Shown here piece after piece: positions 54,901 through 64,000 of a DNA stretch of 64,000 nucleotides. The stretch covers positions 268,098-332,097 of the forward strand of contig NW_026614707.1 of NCBI RefSeq assembly GCF_030052815.1, in the 5' to 3' direction. Both the position numbers and the translations under genes were made by a program. Every line of letters begins with the position of its first letter. The stretch's first letter is position 1. The notes under the pieces are model-generated. The model had not been told where the DNA came from. It saw only the letters and a program-made list of their open reading frames with translations, and ran no database searches. Source of the DNA: Hevea brasiliensis. Lineage: Eukaryota; Streptophyta; Magnoliopsida; Malpighiales; Euphorbiaceae.

Positions 54901-55541
54901 GGTTTCAATCCTTCAACTCCTTTGGATCTTTTACCTTTGCCTGTGAACGAGCTTGCTAGTTTAGATGGAAAAAGAAAAGCAGAATTGGTGAAGAAAATCC
55001 ATGAACAAGCCAAGCTTCAAATTGAAAAGAAAAATGAAAAATATGCTAGTCAAGCCAACAAAGGAAGGAAGAAAGTCACATTTCAACCTGGAGATTGGGT
55101 ATGGGTTCACTTGCGCAAAGAAAGGTTTCCTCTCGAAGGAAATCAAAATTACAACCAAGATGTGATGGACCTTTCCAAGTGCTGACCAAAATTAATGATA
55201 ACGCCTACAAAATAAACCTGCCCGGTGAGTATAATGTCAGTGCCACCTTCAATGTTGCTGATTTATCTCCTTGTGTTGATGCAGGAACAGATTCGAGGAC
55301 GAATCCTTTTGAAGCGGAGGGGAATGATGAGAATCAAGCTACATCCACAACAAAGGATTTCATCCAAGGTCCAATTACTAGAGCTAGAGCTAAATCACTT
55401 CAGAATTTAATTTGTGAAATCATAAGGAGCAAGGATTATAAGCTGGAATGGCATGAAGAAAAATGTAAAGGATTAAATTTGGTGAAAATTATGCTTAGAA
55501 GTGACCAGGTGTCACGTGGAGCATTAGATTACATGGAATAA
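51924..55541 (+). pseudogene. pol: Family A Pol: protease, RT, RNase H, integrase, degenerate
   Basis: Same frame as gag to about 54600. Protease [14 protein letters not shown] near 51984; [15 protein letters not shown] and YFDDILVYS near 53243; TAG at 53451-53453 (Trp codon in RDWP) and at 53592-53594 (Gln codon); RNase [16 protein letters not shown]; integrase zinc region and MDFVLGLP. At about 54597-54620 an extra 21-base copy of TTGGAAGGTTTTGTGGGG-type sequence (from 54672-54692) breaks the frame; a one-base loss near 55131 breaks it again. The end has [19 protein letters not shown] and the LTR-encoded PITRARAKSLQ. Five lesions in all. Confidence 0.85.
55312..55324 (+). promoter_or_regulatory. 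Family A polypurine tract
   Basis: AAGCGGAGGGGAA just before the LTR start TGATGAG, within the pol frame (EAEGN). Plus-strand primer. Equivalent tracts precede the LTRs at 41594 and, inverted, at 61885 and 63516. Confidence 0.75.
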
Positions 55542-56138
55542 CCTGTGGACATGCATGCACCAGATCCAACCCATGTACATGTATCTGCTGGCACCTTTTT
55601 CAAGGAATATTCCATCTGTTATAACCACTTCTCTTTTGGACTTAAATGCCCTTATTTGCTGCTGCATTAAATTTACTTTTTGTAAGGAGTTTTTAGTCTT
55701 TTGATAGATTAATTTTTGTTTGGACTTAAAGCTCCTTACAGCTGTTACTAAAGTAGGGATATTTTTGTCTTTAGTTTTGAAGCCAAGAGGCTATAAATAC
55801 AAGTGTGATGAGAGAGTGGAGGACACACTTTGAATATTAATGAGAGATTGTTTCTAAAGTGAGTAAATTGGCTGTTGCCTTTGTTCTTGTGAAACTCATT
55901 AACTTGCTGAGATTCTATCTTGCAAGGTTTAATGTGCATAATATTCTTGGTTTATTCATTCTCCATATGAATTAGGTCAAGAATCCCATTTCTGATATTT
56001 TCTTTGAATTACACAACAATCTGATTGTGCTGGTTCAAAGATTCAAATTCATACATCTTGATTTGGTGCTTTCCATATTGTTCATTTAATTCTTGAATGT
56101 GGGTTTTCAAGTTACCAATTACTTGAAGGTTCACATCA
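55325..56138 (+). repeat. Family A LTR, full-length reference copy shared by two elements
   Basis: 814 bp, TGATG...CATCA. The first 217 bp encode the pol C-terminus. TATAAATA at 55792-55799. It is the 3' LTR of the element on its left and the 5' LTR of the one on its right, a head-to-tail arrangement expected from recombination between LTRs of neighbouring copies. Confidence 0.9.
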
Positions 56139-57844
56139 GTTTTTGGTATCAGAGCAAAGGGACGTCCAAACAAGGTAGATTCTCTATTTGCTTCTTATTC
56201 TTTTTTTTTTTGTTACCTTTTTCATATTTGCTATTTGGCTCTCGTTCCATATTTGTTTCTTCTTCTTCATCTTGCATCTGGTTCTTTCTTGCTAAACCTT
56301 ATTTTGCTTCTTATTGTGTTTCTGTTATTCACATTTTTGTTCATTGTATGCTTGACCGAAATTGGCTCTTGGGGTTTAGTATGACTTGTTTGTTTAAAAA
56401 TTTGTTTTGTTGAGTTTGTCTTAAGGTTTTAGGTTAATCAAGCCAAAGCCATTATTCTAGCTATCCATCTTGCTTCCTTCATTTTGATATCAAGCATGAG
56501 AGATTATTTGGGTCATTGAGTTCGACTTACCTATTAGGCCTGAAAATTTACCAGCATTATTTGGGTGTGTTTAAGACGTTGGGTATAAATTTTGGGGGTT
56601 GTTCGATACTGTTTGCCCATTGAACCAAAATTTTGCGGCAGATCCGATCAAATTAAGTTCACACAGCAAATAGATCCAGAAATGCCTGAAAATTTACAGG
56701 GTGTTTATACCCCACCTCGGTAGTTCCCAAATTAAATTTCAGCTTAAAATTCAACCATTTGTGCGGGGAACCAAAATTTTTGCGGCAGAATCGATCAAAA
56801 TTAGTTCACATAGCAAATATACCCAGAAATTTCTGAAAATTTACCGGGTGTTTATACCCCATATCGGTAGTTCCCAAATTAAATTTCAGCTTAAAATTCT
56901 ACCGTTTGTGCGGGGAACCAAAATTTTTGCGGCAGAATCGATCAAAATAAGTTCACATAGCAAATATACCCAGAAATTTCTGAAAATTTACCGGGTGTTT
57001 ATACCCCATATCGGTAGTTCCCAAATTAAATTTCAGCTTAAAATTCATCCGTTTGTGCGGGGAACCAAAATTTTGCGGCGGACACGATCAAATTAAGTTC
57101 ACATAGTAAATCAGCCCAGAACCTGAAAATTTACAGGTTGTTTGTGCCACATTTGAGCTATTCTCAAATTAAATTTCAGCTGAAAATTTAATCGTTTGTG
57201 CGGGGAACCAAAATTTCGCGGCAGACACGATTACATTTGATTTACATAGTAAGTCTTTCAAGAAAAGCCTAAAATTCTAGCTGCAATTAGTCAGTATTGG
57301 GTTGGCATTTGCCTACTCAATTTCAGATCAAAATGCACTCATTTGCTTGGTGATCCTAAATTTATGCAATTCTTGGTGTATTGTGTGAACTGCTGGTAAT
57401 TGCGATAAGTTGGTGGCAAACTTGGATATTTAAGCTTGATATCACTTCTTTAGGTTGTCACTTTTCCAGCTTATTACTCTTTTATTTTGGTGTCTTCTTT
57501 CTTGATTGCTTATTGCATTACATTTCCATGCTTGAGCTTTTCTTTTCTTGACTTCTTGTGTCACATTATTGCTTTCTTGATTACTCGTTTTGATCCATCT
57601 CGTTCAAGAATTTTATTGTATGTTAAATTTTTGTGAGTACAGTCCTGGTTTGAGTTACTTGAGTTTGATAAGAACTTGTGGACATAGCCAAGAGAGGTAA
57701 AAGGCACAGAGTGGTGAGTTCATAAGAGGGAAAAAGCCTTGTTGAGTTAAACATGAGTGGAGTGTCCTCTGTTGAGTGTAAACACGTAAGGGAGTGAGTG
57801 AGGTGTTTTCTTTACACTAACCATTTTCTTGCAGGTCTGAAAAC
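56139..57844 (+). other. Leader of the second plus-strand family A element, five subrepeats
   Basis: Primer site TGGTATCAGAGC near 56146-56157, donor-like GT at 56175-56176, acceptor AG at 57833-57834. One subrepeat more than the other leaders (cores near 56625, 56767, 56913, 57058, 57205); two consecutive copies (about 56790-56935 and 56936-57081) are almost identical, so the extra copy is a recent duplication. No coding frame beyond the repeats. Confidence 0.75.
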
Positions 57845-59239
57845 ATGTCTAGAAGGGGTGATGGTAGTGAGGGGGAAGGTGAAAATCCATTCTACATGCA
57901 AGCTGTCAGACAACAATTTGAAAGAATGAATGTTGTGTGCAATGAAATCATAGATATGTTGGAAAGATTGGAGCAAAGAGATAGGCAAAATGAGAGAAGG
58001 CCAAATAGGAGGGATCTTGTACCTCCAGTAGTTGAATCTGATGAAGTTGAGGTTGATAACTATGATTTTGAGGTTGAAAGACCTAGGAGGGGTGGATATG
58101 AGAGAAGAGCTGAAGATAGGAGGAATGGGGATATGAGGATAAGAAGAGAGGAAAGAGAGAGGAATAGGGTAGATGACAATATCAAAAGTATTAAAATGAG
58201 CATCCCTTCTTTCCAAGGGAAAAATGATCCGGATGTGTATCTTGAATGGGAAAGGAAGGTAGAAGCTGTGTTTGATTGTCATCACTATTCAGAGGAAAAG
58301 AAAGTAAAGTTAGCAGCAGTAGAATTTACTGATTATGCTTTGGTATGGTGGGATCAAGTGTTGATTAGTAGAAGGAGAAATTATGAGCAATCAATTGCAA
58401 CCTGGGGTGAGATGAAAACTATAATGAGGAAGAGATTTGTTCCTAGTCATTATTATAGAGAGCTACATCAGAGGTTACAAAAATTGACTCAAGGTTCTAA
58501 AAGTGTTGAAGATTATCATAAAGAAATGGAAATTGCTATGATTAGAGCAAATGTGGAGGAGGATAGAGAAGCCACCATGGCTAGATTCTTGAATGGGCTA
58601 AACAAGGAGATTGCTCATATTGTTGAGTTACATCACTATGTTGAGTTGGAGGATATGGTCCACATGGCTACGAAGGTAGAAAGGCAACTTAAAAGCAAGT
58701 CAAAATTTGGAGGAAATGCAAGTACTTCATCTTGGAAGTCTAACTGGAAGAAGGAGGATAGGGAAAAGGCTTTTAGCAACTATAAGAAAAATGAGGATAA
58801 GGATAAGGAAAAGAAGGTGGAGAAGAAATTTGTAGAAAGTAAAGGAAAGGAAAGGAAATTTGATAGAAAGGTGATCCACGATGGGTATAAAAGTAGGTAT
58901 TCTTTTGAAATGAATGGAAGGAAAATCATTTTGGCACCTATGACACCAAAACAGATTTATGAAGACCAAACAAGGCTTAAGCAAGCAATGGGTGAGGAAA
59001 AATCAAGAGTGGACGAAAAGAGAGCAGAGAAGAAAAGAAGGAGTGAAAAGAAATTGAGTGAAAATGTTGTGAGTGAGCAAGACAAGGGTGGTTGTGAGGA
59101 AAGAAAAGAGAGTAAAGAAAACATTCCAAGAGTGCTTGAAAAAGGTGAATCTTCGGCGCAAAAGGAGAGCTGTGCGGAAAGAGGGGAGAGAAAATTAAGC
59201 TTGTATGCTAAAGGAAGAGATGTAAGGAATGCCATGTGA
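57845..59239 (+). pseudogene. gag: Family A Gag with in-frame deletion of knuckle and protease
   Basis: ATG at 57845, 464 codons. Gag core nearly identical to 50655-51923. After ESKGKE an approximately 550-bp deletion removes the CCHC knuckle and protease and joins the Lys/Glu linker ([13 protein letters not shown] ... GRDVRNAM). A second deletion of about 285 bp at 59233 (GCC|ATGT|GAGAG, overlap ATGT) shifts the frame and ends at TGA 59237-59239. Confidence 0.85.
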
Positions 59240-60281
59240 GAGAAAGTATGAGCCCTTGTGCTGTACCTGTCCTTTTGGTACCAAAGAAAGATGGCACATG
59301 GGGCATGTGTGTGGATTGTAGGGCGGTCAACAAAATCACTGTAAAGTGTCGCCACCCTATACCTAGATTGGATGATATGTTGATGAACTTTGTGGTGCTT
59401 GTGTTTACCAAAATTGACTTGAAAAGCAGATATCATCAAATTCGCATGAAAGAAGGTGATGAATGAAATACTGCATTTAAAACAAAGCATGGACTATATA
59501 AGTGGTTAGTGATGCCTTTTGGGCTAACTAATGCTCCTAGCACTTTTATGAGATTGATGAATCATATGTTGCGTGCTTTTATTGGAAAATTTGTTGTTGT
59601 TTATTTTGATGATATATTGGTTTACAGTAGAGGCATGAATGAACATATGCATCATTTAAGAGCTGTATTCGATGTGTTAAGAGAGGAAAAATTATATGCT
59701 AACTTGAAGAAATGTTCATTTTGCATGGAAAAGGTTGTCTTTTTAGGATTTGTCATTAGTGCTAATGGTGTTGAAGTCGATTATGAAAAAATTAGAGCTA
59801 TTAGAGACTGACCCACTCCAAAGTCTGCATCTGAAGTGCGTAGTTTCCATGGACTAGCTAGTTTCTATAGAAGATTTATTAAGAATTTCAGTACCATTGC
59901 AGCACCATTGAATGATCTTGTCAACAAGAATGTTAATTTTGTTTGGGAACAGAAACAAGATGATGCTTTTCACAAAATTAAAGACATATTATGTTCCACT
60001 CCTGGTTGGCTTTACCTGATTTTTCTAAGACTTTTGAGATTGAGTGTGACGCATCAGGTATAGGTATTGGAGCCGTTTTAATGCAGGAAAAGAGACCAAT
60101 AGCATACTTTAGTGAGAAGTTTAATGGAGCAGCTTTAAACTATTCTACATATGACAAGGAGATGTATGCATTGGTACGTGCCTTGGAAACATGGCAACAT
60201 TACCTTTGGCCAAAGCAATTTGTCATCCACACAGATCATGAGTCATTGAAGCATATCAAGGGGCAAAATAAGTTGAGTAGG
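59236..60281 (+). pseudogene. pol: Family A RT and partial RNase H, broken
   Basis: RT from [17 protein letters not shown] to YFDDILVYS and the RNase H start. Lesions: compensating indels near 59380-59405 ([14 protein letters not shown]), TGA at 59464-59466 (Trp codon), TGA at 59809-59811 (Trp in RDW), a frameshift near 60003 (CSTPGWLYL). RNase H is readable ([16 protein letters not shown]) and ends at NKLSR, where the sequence joins an inverted LTR terminus. No integrase. Confidence 0.85.
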
Positions 60282-61183
60282 TGATGTGAACCTTCAAGTA
60301 ATTGGTAACTTGAAAACCCACATTCAAGAATTAAATGAACAATATGGAAAGCACCAAATCAAAATGTATGAATTTGAATCTTTGAACCAGCACAATCAGA
60401 TTGTTGTGTAATTCAAAGAAACTTTCAGAAATGGGATTCCTGACCTAATTCATATGGAGAATGAATAAACCAAGAATATTATGCACATTAAACCTTGCAA
60501 GATGAACAATATGGAAAGCACCAAATCAAGATGTATGAATTTGAATCTTTGAACCAGCACAATCAGATTGTTGTGTAATTCAAAGAAAATTTCAAAAATG
60601 AGATTCTTGACCTAATTCATAGGGAGAATGAATAAACCAAGAATATTATGCACATTAAACCTTGGAAGATAGAATCTCAGCAAGTTAATGAGCTTCACAA
60701 GAACAAAGGCAACAACGAATTTACTCACTAAAGGAGCAGAAACAATCTCTCATTAATATTCAAAGTGTGTCCTCCACTCTCTCATTACACTTGTATTTAT
60801 AGCCTCTTGGCTTCAAAGCTAAAGACAAAAATATCCCTACTTTAGTAACAGCTGTAAGGAGCTTTAAGTCCAAACAAAAATTAATCTATCAAAAGACTAA
60901 AAACTCCTTACAAAAAGTAAATTTAATACAGCAGCAAATAAGGGCATTTAAGTCCAAAAGAGAGGTGGTTATAACAGATGGAATATTCCTTGAAAAAGGT
61001 GCCAGCAGATACATGTACATGGGTTGGATCTGGTGCATGCATGTCCACAGGTTATTCCATGTAATCTAATGCTCCACATGACACCTGGTCACTTCTAAGC
61101 ATAATTTTCACCAAATTTAATCCTTTACATTTTTTTTCATGCCATTCCAGCTTATAATCCTTGCTCCTTATGATTTCACAAAA
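60282..61183 (-). repeat. Inverted family A LTR with an internal 172-bp duplication
   Basis: Starts exactly at the LTR end (TGATGTGAACC, complement of GGTTCACATCA), joined to RNase H sequence. The stretch GAACAATATGG...CTTGCAAGAT (about 60332-60503) is repeated at 60504-60674. It retains the full-length order CAGCTGTAAGGAGC missing from the array LTRs, and stops about 130 bp short of the LTR start, at TTTCACAAA|ATAAGTTC. Confidence 0.8.
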
Positions 61184-61530
61184 TAAGTTCACATAGCAAA
61201 CATACCCAGAAATTTCTGAAAATTTACCGGGTGTTTATACCCCATATCAGTAGTTCCCAAATTAAATTTCAGCTTAAAATTCATCCGTTTGTATGGGGAA
61301 ATCAGCCGGCAGACACGATTTGTGTGGGGAACAAAATTTTGCGGCAGACACGATTAAATTTGGTTTACATAGTAAACTTGCCAAGAGAAGCCTGAAATTC
61401 TAGCAGCAATTAGTCAGTATTGGGTTGCATTTGCCTACTCAATTTCAGATCAAAATACACTCGTTGGCTTGGTGATCCGAAATTTATGCAATTCTTGGTG
61501 TATTGTGTGAACTGCTGGTAATTGTGATAA
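61184..61530 (+). other. Family A leader fragment, plus strand, internally deleted
   Basis: Part of the subrepeat region and the spacer after it. Contains a scrambled GGGGAAATCAGCCGGCAGAC stretch also found at 62683-62705. It ends at TTGTGATAA|AAGC, where inverted LTR begins. No gene. Confidence 0.7.
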
Positions 61531-61885
61531 AAGCAAATTTAATACAGCAACAAATAAGGGCATTTAAGTCCAAAAGAGAGGTGGTTATAACAGCAAGGAA
61601 TATTCCTTGAAAAAGGTGCCAGCAGATGCATGTACATGGGTTGGATCTGGTGCATGCATGTCCATAGGTTATTCCATGTAACCTAATGCTCCATATAACA
61701 CCTGGTCACTTCTAAGCTTAATTTTCACCAATTTTAATCCTTTATAATTTTCTTCATGCCATTCCAGCTTATAATCCTTGCTCCTTATGATTTCACAAAT
61801 TAAATTCTGAAGTGATTTAGCTCTAGCTCTAGTAATTGGACATTGGATGAAATCCTTTGGCATGGATGTAGCTTTATTCTCATCA
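61531..61885 (-). repeat. Inverted family A LTR, 5' part
   Basis: Complement of the first about 355 bp of the LTR, ending at CATCA 61881-61885 (LTR start on the minus strand). The minus strand encodes the pol tail PITRARAKSLQ. Confidence 0.8.
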
Positions 61886-62047
61886 TTCCCCTCCGCTTCA
61901 AAAGGGTTCGTCCTCGAATCTGTTCCTGCATCAACACAAGGAGATAAATCAGCAACATTGAAGGTGGCACTAACATTATACTCACCGGGCAGGTTTATTT
62001 TGTAGGCGTTATCATTAATTTTGGCCAGCACTTGGAAAGGTCCATCA
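61886..62047 (-). pseudogene. pol: Inverted integrase C-terminal fragment
   Basis: Minus strand encodes [20 protein letters not shown] ... FNVADLSPCVDAGTDS and the polypurine tract; the open frame continues through the LTR part to 61669. At about 62044-62050 it joins a plus-oriented LTR end through the shared TCACATC. Confidence 0.8.
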
Positions 62048-63048
62048 CATCAGTTTTGGTATCAGAGCAAAGGGACATCCAAACAAGGTAGATTCTCTAT
62101 TCTTTTTGTTTGTTACCTTTTTCATATTTGCTGTTTGGCTCTTGGGGTTTAGTTGGACCTGTTTGTTTAAAAATTTGTTTTGTTGGGTTTGTCTTAGGGT
62201 TTTGGGTTAATCAAGCCAAAGCCATTATTCTAGCTATCCATCTTGCTTCCTTCATTTTGAAATCAAGCATGAGAGATTATTTGGGTCATTGATTTCGACT
62301 TACCAATTTGGCCTGAAACTGTACCAGCATTATTTGGGTGTGTTTAAGACATTGGGTGTAAATTTTGGGGGTTGTTTGATATCGTTTGCCTGCTGAACTA
62401 AAATTTTCCGGCAGACACGATCAAATTATGTTCACATAGCAAATAGACTGAGAAATTCCAGAAAATTTACAGGGTGTTTATACCCCATATCAGTAGTTCC
62501 CAAATTAAATTTCAGCTTAAAATCCAACCATTTGTGTGGGGAACCAAAATTTTACGGCAGAATCGATCAAAATAAGTTCACATAGCAAACATACCCAGAA
62601 AATTCTGAAAATTTACCGGGTGTTTATACCCCATATCAGTAGTTCCCAAATTAAATTTCAGCTTAAAATTCATCCTTTTGTGTGGGGAAATCAGCCGGCG
62701 GACACGATTTGTGTGGGGAACAAAATTTTGCGGCAGACACGATTAAATTTGGTTTACATAGTAAACCTGCCAAGAGAAGCCTGAAATTCTAGCAGCAATT
62801 AGTCAGTATTGGGTTGCATTTGCCTACTCAATTTCAGATCAAAATACACTCGTTGGCTTGGTGATCCGAAATTTATGCAATTCTTGGTGTATTGTGTGAA
62901 CTGCTGGTAATTTTGATAAGTTGGTGACAAACTTGGATATTTAAGCTTGATATCACTTCCTTAGGTTGTCACTTTTCCAGCTTATTGCTCTTTTATTTTG
63001 GTGTCTTCTTTCTTGATTCCTTATTGCGTTACATTTCCATGCTTGAGC
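62048..63048 (+). other. LTR terminus, primer site and partial family A leader
   Basis: CATCA of the LTR end at 62048-62052, primer site 62057-62068, then a leader with three to four subrepeats (62390-62740), shortened between donor and GGTTTAG. It is interrupted at GCTTGAGCT|AGCCTCTTGG before the acceptor and gag would be reached. Confidence 0.75.
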
Positions 63049-63516
63049 TAGCCTCTTGGCTTCAAAGCTAAAGACAAAAATATCCCTACTTCAGTAACAG
63101 CTATAAGGAGCTTTAAGTCCAAGCAAAAATTAATCTATCAAAAGACTAAAAACTCCTTGCAAAAAGTAAATTTAATACAGCAACAAATAAGGGCATTTAA
63201 GTCCAAAAGAGAGGTGGTTATAACAGCAAGGAATATTCCTTGAAAAATGTGCCAGCAGATGCATGTACATGGGTTGGATCTGGTGCATGCATGTCCACAG
63301 GTTATTCCATGTAACCTCACTCCATATAACACCTGGTCACTTCTAAGCTTAATTTTCACCAAATTTAATCCTTTATAATTTTCTTCATGCCATTCCAGCT
63401 TATAATCCTTGCTCCTTATGATTTCACAAATTAAATTCTGAAGTGATTTAGCTCTAACTCTAGTAATTGGACCTTGGATGAAATCCTTTGGCATGGATGT
63501 AGCTTGATTCTCATCA
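63049..63516 (-). repeat. Inverted family A LTR, second copy
   Basis: Complement of the LTR from just after its TATA box back to its start (CATCA at 63512-63516). Larger than the copy at 61531 but with the same downstream join. Confidence 0.8.
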
Positions 63517-63677
63517 TTCCCCTCCGCTTCAAAAGGGTTCGTCCTCGAATCTGTTCCTGCATCAACACAAGGAGATAAATCAGCAACATTGAAGGTGGCA
63601 CTAACATTATACTCACCGGGCAGGTTTATTTTGTAGGCGTTATCATTAATTTTGGCCAGCACTTGGAAAGGTCCATC
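63517..63677 (-). pseudogene. pol: Inverted integrase C-terminal fragment, second copy
   Basis: Nearly identical to 61886-62047 (FNVADLSPCVDAGTDS), with the same seven-base join to the LTR end at about 63675-63681. LTR-encoded tail reads PITRVRAKSLQ. Confidence 0.8.
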
Positions 63678-64000
63678 ACATCAGTTTTGGTATCAGAGCA
63701 AAGGGACGTCCAAACAAGGTAGATTCTCTATTCTTTTTGTTTGTTACCATTTTCATATTTGCTGTTTGGCTCTTGGGGTTTAGTTGGACCTGTTTGTTTA
63801 AAAATTTGTTTTGTTGGGTTTGTCTTAGGGTTTTGGGTTAATCAGGCCAAAGCCATTATTCTAGCTATCCATCTTGCTTCCTTCATTTTGAAATCAAGCA
63901 TGAGAGATTATTTGGGTCATTGATTTCAACTTACTAATTTTGCCTGAAACTGTACCAGCATTATTTGGGTGTGTTTAAGACATTGGGTGTAAATTTTGGG
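63678..64000 (+). other. LTR terminus, primer site and leader start, cut by window edge
   Basis: CATCA at 63679-63683, primer site 63688-63699, donor-like AACAAG|GTAGAT near 63718, and leader sequence to the edge. Repeats 62048-62370 with few changes; spacing between the two LTR ends is 1,631 bp. Confidence 0.75.

Noticed and set aside
1..64000. CRISPR array, tRNA, rRNA or host protein gene
   Set aside because: Regular repeats are LTRs, leaders or gag units of kilobase size or 145-bp subrepeats without unique spacers. Short tRNA matches are primer sites only. Every long frame belongs to a retroelement or is its antisense.

Overview
The window looks like AT-rich plant nuclear DNA, probably from a eudicot. 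It is built almost entirely of reverse-transcribing elements. No host gene, tRNA, rRNA or CRISPR array was seen. Three kinds of sequence account for about 62.7 of the 64 kb: a Ty3/gypsy LTR retrotransposon family (family A) in many rearranged copies, one almost complete element of a related family (family B), and an endogenous caulimovirid (plant pararetrovirus, EPRV). The only part not explained this way is a 1.28-kb AT-rich block at 39859-41140. Both retrotransposon families have LTRs ending TGATG...CATCA, an initiator-Met-type primer site (TGGTATCAGAGC), gag and pol in one frame, no recognisable chromodomain, and a pol reading frame that runs through the polypurine tract into the 3' LTR. 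I infer affinity to the CRM (centromeric) chromovirus lineage. That would suggest a centromeric or pericentromeric location, but it is unproven.

Left part (1-39858, family A on the minus strand). A head-to-tail array of a pol-less family A derivative has a period of about 3.32 kb: truncated LTR (about 435 bp), primer site, leader of about 1.56 kb with 145-bp subrepeats, then gag. LTR starts lie at 2063, 5386, 10885, 21720, 25043 and 28362. All units share the same gag-to-LTR deletion junction and the same scrambled LTR. Where that part of gag survives they also share the same premature gag stop, so one defective unit was amplified. The array is interrupted three times. At 5947-9980 an EPRV segment replaces most of a gag and gives an uninterrupted reading frame. 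At 12361-19830 lies the family B element. At 29648-38142 lies an EPRV copy carrying slightly more than one genome length.

The EPRV copy (29648-38142, minus strand) has 151-bp terminal direct repeats 7,958 bp apart, which gives the inferred circular genome length. Around the virtual circle I can read: primer site, movement protein, coat protein with CCHC finger, aspartic protease, reverse transcriptase and RNase H, an overlapping ORF2, a 35S-like promoter with an as-1-type TGACG pair, a poly(A) signal, three small ORFs (88, 77 and 53 aa, the last with one membrane span), and back to the primer site. The polyprotein frame is broken by one stop and several indels. The order MP-CP-PR-RT-RH plus ORF2 fits a florendovirus- or petuvirus-like caulimovirid; the genus is not settled.

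Right part (41141-64000, family A mostly on the plus strand). A pol-end/LTR fragment leads into a duplicated leader (42416-45189). Next comes a mosaic of LTR, EPRV and gag pieces (45427-49225) in which the same LTR-EPRV breakpoint appears three times and the same gag-LTR breakpoint twice. The fullest family A element follows: leader from 49226, gag-pol 50655-55541 with three in-frame stops and two frameshifts, and LTR 55325-56138. That LTR also serves as the 5' LTR of the next, internally deleted element (to 60281). The window ends in an inverted-repeat tangle of LTR, pol-end and leader pieces (60282-64000).

Together the region is a nested graveyard of retroelements whose breakpoints (microhomology, joins exactly at LTR termini, local templated insertions) point to template switching, autointegration and recombination between LTRs. 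The full family A pol and family B could have supplied enzymes to the pol-less units in trans.
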